A stretch of 64,000 bases of DNA, taken from the NCBI GenBank assembly GCA_001898185.1, contig MKTI01000006.1, forward strand, positions 310,001 through 374,000. The letters are read 5' to 3'. Numbering within the stretch: position 1 is the stretch's first letter; each line of letters begins with the position of its first letter. The notes under the pieces are model-generated. The model searched no databases and was not told the DNA's origin. It was given only the letters and a program-made list of their open reading frames with translations. A program made the translations under genes and the position numbers. Origin of the DNA: Cellulomonas sp. 73-145. Lineage in GTDB: Bacteria > Actinomycetota > Actinomycetes > Actinomycetales > Cellulomonadaceae. This document shows positions 24,651-31,441 of this stretch, one piece after another.

Positions 24651-25343
24651 ATGACCCCCGCACGGCAGACCCTGGGCACCCGGGTGCGCCGGGTGGCCGC
24701 CCGGACGTTCTGGCTGGTGAGCCGGTGGCGGCTGGCGACGGAGCGGGTGCCGGTGGACGGGACCGGCGTGCTGATCGGTGCCCCGCACACGTCCAACTGG
24801 GACTTCGTGCTGATGCTCGCGATCGCCTGGGAGGCCGGTCTGCCCCTGCGCTGGCTCGGCAAGCACACCCTGTTCCGGGGGGCTGCCGGCCCGCTGATGC
24901 GCGCTCTCGGCGGCATCCCGGTGGACCGGCGGGACCCCACCGGCCTGGTCGACGCCGTGGTGGCGCGGCTGCGGGCCGGTGAGCGGTTCTACCTCGTCGT
25001 GACCCCCGAGGGCACGCGCTCCGGCAACGGGTGGAAGTCAGGGTTCTACCGGATCGCCCGCGCCGCGGACCTGCCCGTCACCCTCGGCTACGTCGACCGC
25101 ACCACCATGACCACCGGCCTGGGCCCGACCCTGCGGCTCACCGGGGACGTGTCGGCGGACATGGACCGCATCCGGCGCTTCTACGCCGACAAGTCCGGAC
25201 TGGTGCCCGCACGGCGCACGGAGCCCAGGCTGCGCGACGAGGGCGGCGCTGCTCCGGCCGTCGACCCCGCACCGGGCACCGCGGGCCCCGCCGGGCTGCG
25301 GCCGCCCGCCGCTCCGGATGCGGGTGCGTCGAACCCGACCTAG
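24651..25343 (+). CDS. 1-acyl-glycerol-3-phosphate acyltransferase-like protein (PlsC family)
   Basis: This 230-residue protein has the acyltransferase motifs: the catalytic His and Asp in PHTSNWD (H-x4-D), GKHTLFRG, GGIPVDRRDPTG and TPEGTRS (glycerolipid-binding FPEGTRS element). It likely acts at the membrane in lipid acylation. The Trp in HTSNWD marks a subgroup distinct from classic PlsC. The last 30 residues are a Pro/Ala/Gly-rich tail. AGGAGG lies 4 nt before the ATG. The stop codon TAG is part of TAGCGT, a possible -10 for the csbD-like gene downstream. Confidence 0.88.
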   Translation: MTPARQTLGTRVRRVAARTFWLVSRWRLATERVPVDGTGVLIGAPHTSNWDFVLMLAIAWEAGLPLRWLGKHTLFRGAAGPLMRALGGIPVDRRDPTGLVDAVVARLRAGERFYLVVTPEGTRSGNGWKSGFYRIARAADLPVTLGYVDRTTMTTGLGPTLRLTGDVSADMDRIRRFYADKSGLVPARRTEPRLRDEGGAAPAVDPAPGTAGPAGLRPPAAPDAGASNPT

Positions 25344-25395
25344 CGTCGACCGGGTCGGCCGTCGCACGACGGCAGCGAGCAGGAGGGAGCAGCCG

Positions 25396-25566
25396 ATGGG
25401 ACTCGACGACAAGATCCGTCACCAGGCCCAGGAGGTCAAGGGCAAGGCCGAGCAGGGCGTCGGTCGGGCGACCGAGAACGACCGCCTCGAGGCCGAGGGC
25501 AAGAAGGACGAGGCGGTGGGCGAGCTCAAGCAGGAGGGCGACCGCCTCAAGGACAAGCTGTCCTGA
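25396..25566 (+). CDS. CsbD family small stress protein
   Basis: This 56-residue highly charged protein (MGLDDKIRHQAQEVKGKAEQ at its start) matches CsbD: predicted helices rich in Lys, Glu and Gln, with the conserved QEVKGKAEQGVGRATEN core. CsbD-like proteins are general-stress proteins of unknown mechanism. AGGAGGG precedes the ATG. A strong terminator follows 10 bp after the stop. TAGCGT at the end of the previous gene could serve as its promoter, giving a leader of about 45 nt. Confidence 0.92.
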   Translation: MGLDDKIRHQAQEVKGKAEQGVGRATENDRLEAEGKKDEAVGELKQEGDRLKDKLS

Positions 25567-25576
25567 TTCCCGCAGC

Positions 25577-25608
25577 ACGCCCCGGCACCGACGTCGGTGC
25601 CGGGGCGT
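25577..25608 (+). terminator. Perfect 32-bp palindrome after csbD
   Basis: The 32 nt are perfectly self-complementary, with 16-nt arms meeting at the centre (GAC|GTC). As RNA this forms a very stable hairpin 10 bp after the csbD stop. No long T-run follows. Confidence 0.8.
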
Positions 25609-25678
25609 CGTGGCGTTCCGGGCCGATCCCCGACGCGTTCCGCTCAGCCGCCGTCACAAGGCCGCCGGGGGCGGTCGG

Positions 25679-25702
25679 ATTGTGCCGACTCGCCGTCACA
25701 AT
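25679..25702. promoter_or_regulatory. Inverted repeat ATTGTG/CACAAT upstream of the riboswitch
   Basis: ATTGTG (25679-25684) and CACAAT (25697-25702) form a perfect inverted repeat with a 12-bp spacer. The half CCGTCACAA also occurs about 42 bp further left (about 25651-25659) as a direct repeat. It could bind a regulator of the riboswitch transcript. The spacing does not fit a CRP-type site. Confidence 0.4.
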
Positions 25703-25827
25703 GCTGCCCGAAGTGTCCTTACACGCCCGATTGGCTTTCCGACCAGGACCGACGTCCTGCGGGTGAAAAAGCACCAACTGCCCGAATTGAGGAGTCTGAG
25801 GGCCTTCCGGGGCGACTTGTCATCATC

Positions 25828-25833
25828 TACTGT
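25828..25833 (+). promoter_or_regulatory. -10 hexamer TACTGT before the riboswitch
   Basis: TACTGT ends 4 nt before the first paired base of the riboswitch, so transcription would start at its 5' helix. The -35 region (TTCCGG, 25805-25810) is weak. Confidence 0.5.
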
Positions 25834-25837
25834 CTGA

Positions 25838-25920
25838 CCTGTCAACGAATGGGCAAACCCTCCGCAAGGGGGGGACGCAAAGCCACGGGACCCTCGGGGT
25901 CAGCCGGGCTACCGAACAGG
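25838..25920 (+). promoter_or_regulatory. Cyclic di-GMP-I (GEMM-I) riboswitch
   Basis: The sequence carries the conserved blocks of the GEMM-I aptamer in order: GGGCAAACC (25851-25859), a stem closed by a GCAA (GNRA) tetraloop (25863-25866), GGGACGCAAAGCCACGGG (25872-25889) and CAGCCGGGCTACCGA (25901-25915). The closing helix is CCTGT (25838-25842) with ACAGG (25916-25920). The P2 arm contains ACC-CTC-GGGGT. The only notable deviation is GGGCTACC for GGGTTACC. The ACAGG strand is followed at once by the AGGA ribosome site of a short ORF (25922-25925), so binding could control translation. No terminator is seen. The aptamer call is firm; what it controls is unclear. Confidence 0.93.
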
Positions 25921-25932
25921 CAGGACGGTCAC

Positions 25933-26079
25933 ATGGACCAGCGAGGATCGGCAGCAGAACCGGTCAACACGCCCCTCCAGCCCCTCTCCACACCCATTGC
26001 GCGTGTGCAGTCGTGGGCTGGCGTAGCGGCCAGGATCGGTGCGGGGACAGTGATCCCCCACCAGGACCTCGCCGCCTGA
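25933..26079 (+). CDS. Small ORF (48 aa) directly downstream of the riboswitch
   Basis: ATG 25933 lies 7 nt after AGGA, which abuts the riboswitch's closing helix. The predicted peptide (starting MDQRGSAAEPVNTPLQPLST) has no signal peptide or clear membrane helix; the middle (RVQSWAGVAARIGAGTVI) could form an amphipathic helix. I recognise no family. Third-codon G/C is lower than in neighbouring genes, so coding status is uncertain, and an imperfect hairpin lies inside it. It is the only start codon with a good ribosome site before the convergent gene, so it is either a real cyclic di-GMP-controlled peptide, a leader peptide, or part of a regulatory RNA. Confidence 0.45.
   Translation: MDQRGSAAEPVNTPLQPLSTPIARVQSWAGVAARIGAGTVIPHQDLAA
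25977..26021 (+). other. Composite RNA hairpin within the small ORF
   Basis: CCAGCCC (25977-25983) pairs perfectly with GGGCTGG (26015-26021), and inside it CACAC (25989-25993) pairs with GTGTG (26003-26007). The two stems are separated by internal loops. This structure 57 nt after the aptamer could be part of the expression platform or of a non-coding product. Beyond it, 26080-26210 holds nothing I can identify. Confidence 0.45.
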
Positions 26080-26210
26080 GGACCACCGCCTGAGCATCAC
26101 CGTGCGCCGTCGGCGCGCTGCGACATCGTCGTTGCCGCACGCCGTCGGGTCGCCGGATTCCGTCTGGTCGCTGCACGCCGTTCGGTGAGGCGCTGCACGT
26201 CGCGAGGTGA

Positions 26211-28775
26211 CTAGAGCTCGCCGAGCTTCTGCAGCCGCCGCATGGCCACCCAGCCCAGCGGGATGCGCAGCCAGTACGTCAGCACCCGGAACAGCACCGC
26301 GACGGACAGGGCGACACCGGGGTTGAGCCCGACGACGGCGCCGAGGCTGGCCGTCAGCGCGGCCTCGACCGTGCCGACACCACCCGGCGTCGGCACCAGC
26401 GAGCCCGCCGTCGTGCCCGCGAGGTACACGATCGCCACCTTGACCAGGCTGGTGCTCTGGCCGAGCGCGGCGAGGCTCGCGTCGAACGCGAGCACGTAGC
26501 CCATCGTCATCACGGTGCTGCCCAGCAGGCCCAGGCCCAGGCGGGTCGGCTGGCCGATCACCTGGATGAACCGCGGCCACGTCTGCCGCAGCGTCGGCAT
26601 CGCCTTCGCCAGCGCCCACTGCCGCACGCGCGGCACCAGCAGCGCGGCGGCCACCAGGCCGGCGACGGCGGCGACGACGACGAGCACCACAGGGGAGACG
26701 GGCAGCGCCGACTGCTGCTGCGTGCCGGAGAGCAGGGACAGCACCAGCAGCAGCAGCACGGTGACGACGAACTGCGTCACCTGCACCAGCGCGACGGTGG
26801 CCGCAGCGAGGGTGGCCGTGACGCCGCGCTTGGTCAACGTGCGCAGGTTCAGCGCCGCGGGGCCGATGCCGGCGGGTGCCGCGAGGGCGACGAACGTGCC
26901 GGCCGTCTGCACCAGCGTGGCTCGCCACAGCGGCACCTTGACGGGGCTGAACGCGACCAGCGCCAGTGCTCCGCCGAGCAGCGTCATCAGGCCCAGCGCA
27001 TAGGCCAGGACCGAGTACCGCCAGTCGCTGGCGCGCAGGGCGGCCGCGATCTCGTTCACGTTGATCGTGGTGAGCACCACGAACACCGCCACCACCGTGA
27101 CGATTATCGTCAGCAGCGTCCGGGCGCCGAACCGCACCAGCTGCTGCGGCTCCACGTCGGCCTGGGGCAGCCGGGCGACCAGCGCCTCGCGGACCTCGGT
27201 CAGCACCTCCTTGTGCTGGCGCATCGCCTCGCGCGTCTGCCGCGGCAGCGCGATGGTCTGCAGCAGCGGACCGATCGCGGCCACGTCGGCGTCGTCCAGC
27301 GCATCCGCCGCCGACCGGACGGCGCGCTCGGCGCCCACGCGCAGGGCCAGCAGCGCCAGCACCTGCATCAGGTCCATCCGTCGCGCCAGCTCGGACGACG
27401 CGACGTCGCCCTGCTCCCAGCCGGTGAGCCACACCCGCGGGACCCCGTGCGAGACGGGTCCGACGACGATGTTGTCGCTGGTCACGGCACGGTGGGCGAT
27501 GCCGGCCGCGTGGGCGCGGCGCAGCTGGGCCCACACCGCGCGCAGCAGCTCGTCGGTCAGCCGGGCGTCCGGCAGGTCGGTCAACGGGACGCCGCCGTGC
27601 GGGTGGTCCAGCAGCAGCAGCATCGAGTCGGCGTTCTCGCCGATCCGCAGCAGGCCGGGGGTGTCCACACCGGCGGCCTCGGCGGCGTAGGAGAGCAGGG
27701 CGGCGCGCTCGGCGGCCTGGCGCAGGGACACCACCGACCGGCCCTCGAGACCGCGCAGCCGCAGGCTGCGCCACAGGCGGGCCAACGAGCCGACCACCTG
27801 GCGGTCGCGGTCGAGGACCACCAGGTCGAGCACCTCGTCGTACGCCGTCTCGACGCGGTACACGCGGGTGCCGGACGAGCGGGCCAGCGCGGCGGAGGCC
27901 GGGTCGGGATCGGGCAGCGGCGGGTACCGGTCGCGGTGCGGTGCCGCGGCGGTCTCCTGGTCCGGCACCCGCACCAGCCGCCGCGGCGTGTAGCCGGCCC
28001 GGCGCACACCGACCGCGAGGTCCTCGCCGTACGCGCGCTGGGGGGCGACGCCGGACACGTACCGGACGGCCATCCCGACGATCCGGCCCAGCAGCACCGA
28101 CACCGCGACGCCCGGCAGGGACACCTGCCCGGTGATCAGCGTGATGCCGACGGCGACCCACAGGGCGTTCCAGCCCCACCGCACCGAGGCGCTGACCCGA
28201 GACCCGGCGACGGTCAGCACCCCGGCCGCCAGTGCGGCGTACGCCGGCAACGTCAGCTGCCAGCCGGTGCCGACGCGGATCGAGAGGTTCTGGGCCAGGT
28301 CGGTGGACGTCAGGCCGCTGATCAGCCAGTGGGCGCCGGCGTTCAGCGCGAGCGCCGCAGCACCGCCGACCATCGTCTCGAGCAGCAGCCGTCCGCGCCG
28401 GCGCAGCGCCTGCTCGCCGAGCACCAGCAGCGGCACCGCCAGCGTGATCAGCCCCACCAGGGCGTTCACCGGGACGAACAGGATGCGTCGCAGCAGGGTG
28501 GCGAAGCCCTGGACGTCCTCCGCGACGCCGGAGGTGGTGTTGTGCGCGTACGAGGCCAGCGCCAGCACCAGCGCCACGCCGAGCACTCCGAGCACCACGC
28601 CCAGCAGGTCGCTGGGATGCTGCACGCGCGACGTCGGGACGTCGATCACCTCGACGGGCGGAGGTGGCACCGCAGTGTGCAGCCGGAGGGTCGGCTGCTC
28701 GTGCGGGTCGGTGCCGGGCACGTCCTGCGCCGTGTCGTCCGCACGGGCGCCGGGCCCGGAGGACTGGGCGGTCAT
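26211..28775 (-). CDS. Flippase-like (LPG synthase TM / UPF0104) membrane protein with pseudokinase-like domain
   Basis: This 854-residue protein has three parts. Residues 60-260 hold about six membrane helices. Residues 270-540 are soluble and resemble an ABC1/aminoglycoside-kinase fold: LDLVVLDRDRQVVGSLARLW, QLRRAHAAGIAHRAVTSDNIVV and RVWLTGWEQGD align with kinase motifs, but HRD reads HRA and DFG reads TGW, so catalysis is unlikely. Residues 560-854 form the lysylphosphatidylglycerol-synthetase TM region with AAPAGIGPAALNLR and LVPTPGGVGTVEAALTASLG. Such proteins are thought to flip or export lipid-linked material; the soluble domain may be regulatory. TAGACT ends 7 nt before ATG 28775, indicating a leaderless message. 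Confidence 0.85.
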   Translation of the reverse strand: MTAQSSGPGARADDTAQDVPGTDPHEQPTLRLHTAVPPPPVEVIDVPTSRVQHPSDLLGVVLGVLGVALVLALASYAHNTTSGVAEDVQGFATLLRRILFVPVNALVGLITLAVPLLVLGEQALRRRGRLLLETMVGGAAALALNAGAHWLISGLTSTDLAQNLSIRVGTGWQLTLPAYAALAAGVLTVAGSRVSASVRWGWNALWVAVGITLITGQVSLPGVAVSVLLGRIVGMAVRYVSGVAPQRAYGEDLAVGVRRAGYTPRRLVRVPDQETAAAPHRDRYPPLPDPDPASAALARSSGTRVYRVETAYDEVLDLVVLDRDRQVVGSLARLWRSLRLRGLEGRSVVSLRQAAERAALLSYAAEAAGVDTPGLLRIGENADSMLLLLDHPHGGVPLTDLPDARLTDELLRAVWAQLRRAHAAGIAHRAVTSDNIVVGPVSHGVPRVWLTGWEQGDVASSELARRMDLMQVLALLALRVGAERAVRSAADALDDADVAAIGPLLQTIALPRQTREAMRQHKEVLTEVREALVARLPQADVEPQQLVRFGARTLLTIIVTVVAVFVVLTTINVNEIAAALRASDWRYSVLAYALGLMTLLGGALALVAFSPVKVPLWRATLVQTAGTFVALAAPAGIGPAALNLRTLTKRGVTATLAAATVALVQVTQFVVTVLLLLVLSLLSGTQQQSALPVSPVVLVVVAAVAGLVAAALLVPRVRQWALAKAMPTLRQTWPRFIQVIGQPTRLGLGLLGSTVMTMGYVLAFDASLAALGQSTSLVKVAIVYLAGTTAGSLVPTPGGVGTVEAALTASLGAVVGLNPGVALSVAVLFRVLTYWLRIPLGWVAMRRLQKLGEL

Positions 28776-28782
28776 GCGGGCG

Positions 28783-28788
28783 AGTCTA
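28783..28788 (-). promoter_or_regulatory. -10 hexamer TAGACT of a leaderless transcript
   Basis: On the minus strand TAGACT ends 7 nt before ATG 28775; no ribosome site is present. Confidence 0.55.
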
Positions 28789-28913
28789 GGCAGGGGACCC
28801 TCACCGGCGCGGTCGGTCGGCGCGGGTTCCGCGAGCCGTCTGCCGGGCGCTCGGGACAGTCGGTGAGCGGTGCTCGGAGCGCTCAGGACGACCGTGCGGG
28901 GTGCTCGGAGCGC

Positions 28914-29828
28914 TCAGGACAGACCGAGCGCCGTGCGCCAGTGCGCCGGGACCAGCGCGTAGCCGATGAACACCACCATGTCCATCACGGCGTGGGCGAC
29001 CACCAGAGGCATCACCCGTCGGCGCCGGCGGTAGTACTCGGCGAACACGACGCCCATGACGGCGTTGCCGACGAACGGCCCCCAGCCCTGGTACAGGTGG
29101 TACGACCCGCGCAGCAGGGCGCTCGCGGCCACCACCAGCGGGCCCCGCCAGCGCAGCTCGCGCAGCCGTTCCGAGAGGTAGCCGACCGCCACGACCTCCT
29201 CGAGCAGCGCGTTCTGCACGGCGGAGAAGACGAGCACCGGCACCGTCCACCACGCCGCGTTCAGCGCGCTGGCCTGCACCTGCACGGTGATGCCGAGCGC
29301 CCGTCCGGCGGCGTACAGGCCGAGCCCCGGGATGCCGATCACCGCCGCCAGCCCCACGCCGACGGCCAGGTCCTGCCACGGGCGGCGAGCATCGAGGCCG
29401 AGGCGGCGCACCGCTGAGCGGCCGTTGGCCGACAGGAGGTACAGCGCGAGCGCGACGGGGACCAGGGCGAACGCGATGGAGAGCAGCTGGTAGGTCAGGT
29501 CCAGGAGCGGCCGTGGTGACTGGCTCTGGTTCAGCGCGGTGGTCTGGGACGCCAGCGGGGGGCCGGCGGTCAGGCTGGCGACCAGGCTCACCACCGCGTA
29601 CACCCCGGAGCGGCCGAGGGACAGGCCGAGGACGATCCAGATCTCGGCGGTCAGCCGGCGGGAGATCGCCCGCCGACCGGGTGGGGGGGTCCCGACGGGT
29701 CGTTCGCCGGACGTCGTCGGTTCGGCCGGTGCCGTCCGGGCTGCCGAGCCCGCAGGGTTCACCGGCTCCCGCTCGGCCGCTGTCAGAGCGGCGCCCGTGG
29801 CGTCCGGGGCTGCCTCGTCGGCCGACAT
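28914..29828 (-). CDS. CPBP family intramembrane glutamic endopeptidase
   Basis: This 304-residue membrane protein matches the CPBP (Abi/CAAX protease) family. Motif 1 is NALLEEVVAVGYL with the paired Glu, motif 2 is SYHLYQGWGPF with the conserved His, and motif 3 is VVAHAVMDMVVF. Around seven helices are visible after a disordered Pro/Ala/Glu-rich N-terminus of about 55 residues. Related proteins process prenylated or peptide substrates or take part in bacteriocin immunity; no such gene is nearby. The start at 29828 gives a normal N-terminus. Upstream in the intergenic region lies palindrome copy A. Confidence 0.87.
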   Translation of the reverse strand: MSADEAAPDATGAALTAAEREPVNPAGSAARTAPAEPTTSGERPVGTPPPGRRAISRRLTAEIWIVLGLSLGRSGVYAVVSLVASLTAGPPLASQTTALNQSQSPRPLLDLTYQLLSIAFALVPVALALYLLSANGRSAVRRLGLDARRPWQDLAVGVGLAAVIGIPGLGLYAAGRALGITVQVQASALNAAWWTVPVLVFSAVQNALLEEVVAVGYLSERLRELRWRGPLVVAASALLRGSYHLYQGWGPFVGNAVMGVVFAEYYRRRRRVMPLVVAHAVMDMVVFIGYALVPAHWRTALGLS

Positions 29829-29916
29829 GCCGCGAAGCGTACGACCGGCGCCTACGCGCCGACGCGGCCTGGCCTGCCGCTCGGTGGTCCGGCGTGCCGC
29901 TCGGAGGTCTGGCATC

Positions 29917-29973
29917 GGTTCTCGGCGTGTACGCCCTCTGTACGTACATCAGGCGTACACGCGAAAACGAACC
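29917..29973. repeat. Intergenic palindrome, copy A of three
   Basis: A 32-bp core at 29928-29959 consists of arms TGTACGCC and GGCGTACA, 3-nt spacers and the centre TGTACGTACA. The outer flanks pair only partly (GGTTC at the left, GAACC at the right). It lies between the CPBP protease gene and the ribbon-helix-helix gene, both on the minus strand. The same core recurs at 56218-56249 and 59454-59485. Confidence 0.85.
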
Positions 29974-30018
29974 TCCCCTCGACCCGCGACACGCGGTCAG
30001 CCCTCGGGGTGGGTCGGG

Positions 30019-30237
30019 TCAGGTGGGCTCGGACGGGGGCCGGCCCGGACGGCGGGGCGGGCGCAGCCCGGGCGGGGTGCGCCCCGTCCGGGCCAGCGCC
30101 TCGCGGAGCAGCAGCTCGATCTGCGCGTTGACGCTGCGCAGGTCGTCGGCGGCCCACCGCGCGAGCGCGTCGTGCACCGCGGGGTCCAGCCGCAGGAGCA
30201 CCGCCTTGCGCTCGCGCGGCTCGCCGCCGTCGCTCAC
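30019..30237 (-). CDS. Ribbon-helix-helix-like small protein
   Basis: This 72-residue basic protein contains KAVLLRLDPAVHDALARWAA followed by DDLRSVNAQIELLLREAL, a strand-helix-helix pattern of Arc/MetJ-type DNA-binding proteins. The C-terminus is Pro/Arg-rich ([11 protein letters not shown]). The GTG start overlaps the stop of the SPFH gene in GTGA, so the two are translationally coupled. RHH proteins paired with SPFH genes are common in actinobacteria; the role is unknown. It is not part of a toxin-antitoxin pair here, since no toxin gene is adjacent. Confidence 0.82.
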   Translation of the reverse strand: MSDGGEPRERKAVLLRLDPAVHDALARWAADDLRSVNAQIELLLREALARTGRTPPGLRPPRRPGRPPSEPT

Positions 30238-31196
30238 GTGTACAGGGACCCGGTGTTGACGATCGGCGTGGCCCGGCTGTCGCCGCACAGCACGACGAGC
30301 AGGTTGGACACCATCGCCGCCTTGCGCTCCTCGTCGAGGGTGACCACGGCGTGGTCCTCGAGGCGCTTCAGCGCGTCCTCGACCATCGAGACGGCACCCT
30401 CGACGATGCGGCTGCGGGCCGCGATGATCGCGCCGGCCTGCTGCCGCTGCAGCATCGCCTGGGCGATCTCGGGGGCGTACGCGAGGCTGGAGATGCGCGC
30501 CTCGACCACCTCGAGGCCTGCGATCGCCACGCGGGCGGCGACCTCCGCGGCGATCTCGCCGGACACCACATCGGTGGCGCCGCGCAGGGTCTCCTCGCCC
30601 GTGTCCGGGCGGTCGTACGGGTGGGACATCGCGACGTGCCGCAGGGCCGACTCGGACTGCACGCGCACGAAGTCGACGTAGTCCTCGACCGCGAACGTCG
30701 CCTTGGCGGTGTCCGCCACCTGCCAGACGACGATCGCGGCGATGTTCACCGGGTTGCCGTCGGCGTCGTTGACCTTGAGCTCGTTCGTCTCGAAGTTGCG
30801 CACCCGTACCGACACCCGCCGCCGGTTGCTCAGCGGGACGGTTGTGTACAGGCCGGTGCGGCGGACGGTGCCCATGTAGCGGCCGAACAGCTGCACCACG
30901 CGGGTGGAGCCCGGGCTGATCACGCCGATGCCGGTGAAGGTGAGCACCGCCACGGCGATCAGCAGCACGCCGAGGCCGGCGTGGGAGTCGTCGCCGGTGG
31001 AGTCGGCGGCCGCGAACTGGCTGAACGCGGTGATGACCAGCGCGACGTCGATCAGGAGCAGCAGCACCGTGGCGGCGCTGCCGAGGGACCAGGCGGTCCG
31101 CTCCGACACGTCGACCCGCGTCCCTCCGCTGCCCACCGGGCGACCGGCGGGTTGGCCCCCGACCGACTCCTGCGGGGGTGAGGCGATGTCCGACAT
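30234..31196 (-). CDS. SPFH domain (band 7/stomatin-like) membrane protein
   Basis: This 320-residue protein has two N-terminal hydrophobic helices (VLLLLIDVALVITAF and LLIAVAVLTFTGIGVI), then an SPFH domain: GSTRVVQLFGRYMGTVRRTGLY, NVNDADGNPVNIAAIVVWQV-like strands, and an EAA-type helical region (EIAAEVAARVAIAGLEVVEARI) that drives oligomerisation. SPFH proteins form membrane rings linked to protease control or membrane microdomains. ATG 31196 has AAGGAG upstream at long spacing. It is coupled by a 4-bp overlap to the RHH gene. A TGATATCA palindrome at 31253-31260 upstream may be its operator or promoter element. Confidence 0.9.
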   Translation of the reverse strand: MSDIASPPQESVGGQPAGRPVGSGGTRVDVSERTAWSLGSAATVLLLLIDVALVITAFSQFAAADSTGDDSHAGLGVLLIAVAVLTFTGIGVISPGSTRVVQLFGRYMGTVRRTGLYTTVPLSNRRRVSVRVRNFETNELKVNDADGNPVNIAAIVVWQVADTAKATFAVEDYVDFVRVQSESALRHVAMSHPYDRPDTGEETLRGATDVVSGEIAAEVAARVAIAGLEVVEARISSLAYAPEIAQAMLQRQQAGAIIAARSRIVEGAVSMVEDALKRLEDHAVVTLDEERKAAMVSNLLVVLCGDSRATPIVNTGSLYT

Positions 31197-31368
31197 CTGG
31201 CTCGTGCTCCTTCGCTGACCGGCGGCCCCGGTACGGGACCGCGATAGCAAAGTGATATCAGGTTTGCGAGGCGGACGAGAGGGATTTCGTCGACCGGGTT
31301 CCGCTGGACGGGTCCGGTTCGGGGTGCGGACGCGACGTCGCGCGCCGACGGCGACAGCCGCGCACGAC

Positions 31369-31407
31369 GATGCCCGGGGCCGACGCGGTGGTCGGCGCCC
31401 GGGCATC
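31369..31407 (-). terminator. Strong terminator after copA
   Basis: Arms of 16 and 17 nt (31369-31384 and 31391-31407) pair completely apart from one bulged base, with a 6-nt loop. It lies 35 bp past the copA stop and separates the copper operon from the SPFH gene. Confidence 0.8.
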
Positions 31408-31441
31408 GGGTGCAGCGGTCGCCTCAGGCGAAGCGCCGGCG

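Noticed and set aside
25838..25920. Cyclic di-AMP (ydaO) or cobalamin riboswitch
   Set aside because: The conserved blocks are those of GEMM-I; none of the ydaO or B12-box signatures is present.
30019..30237. Antitoxin of a toxin-antitoxin pair
   Set aside because: The ribbon-helix-helix gene is coupled to an SPFH gene, not to a toxin.
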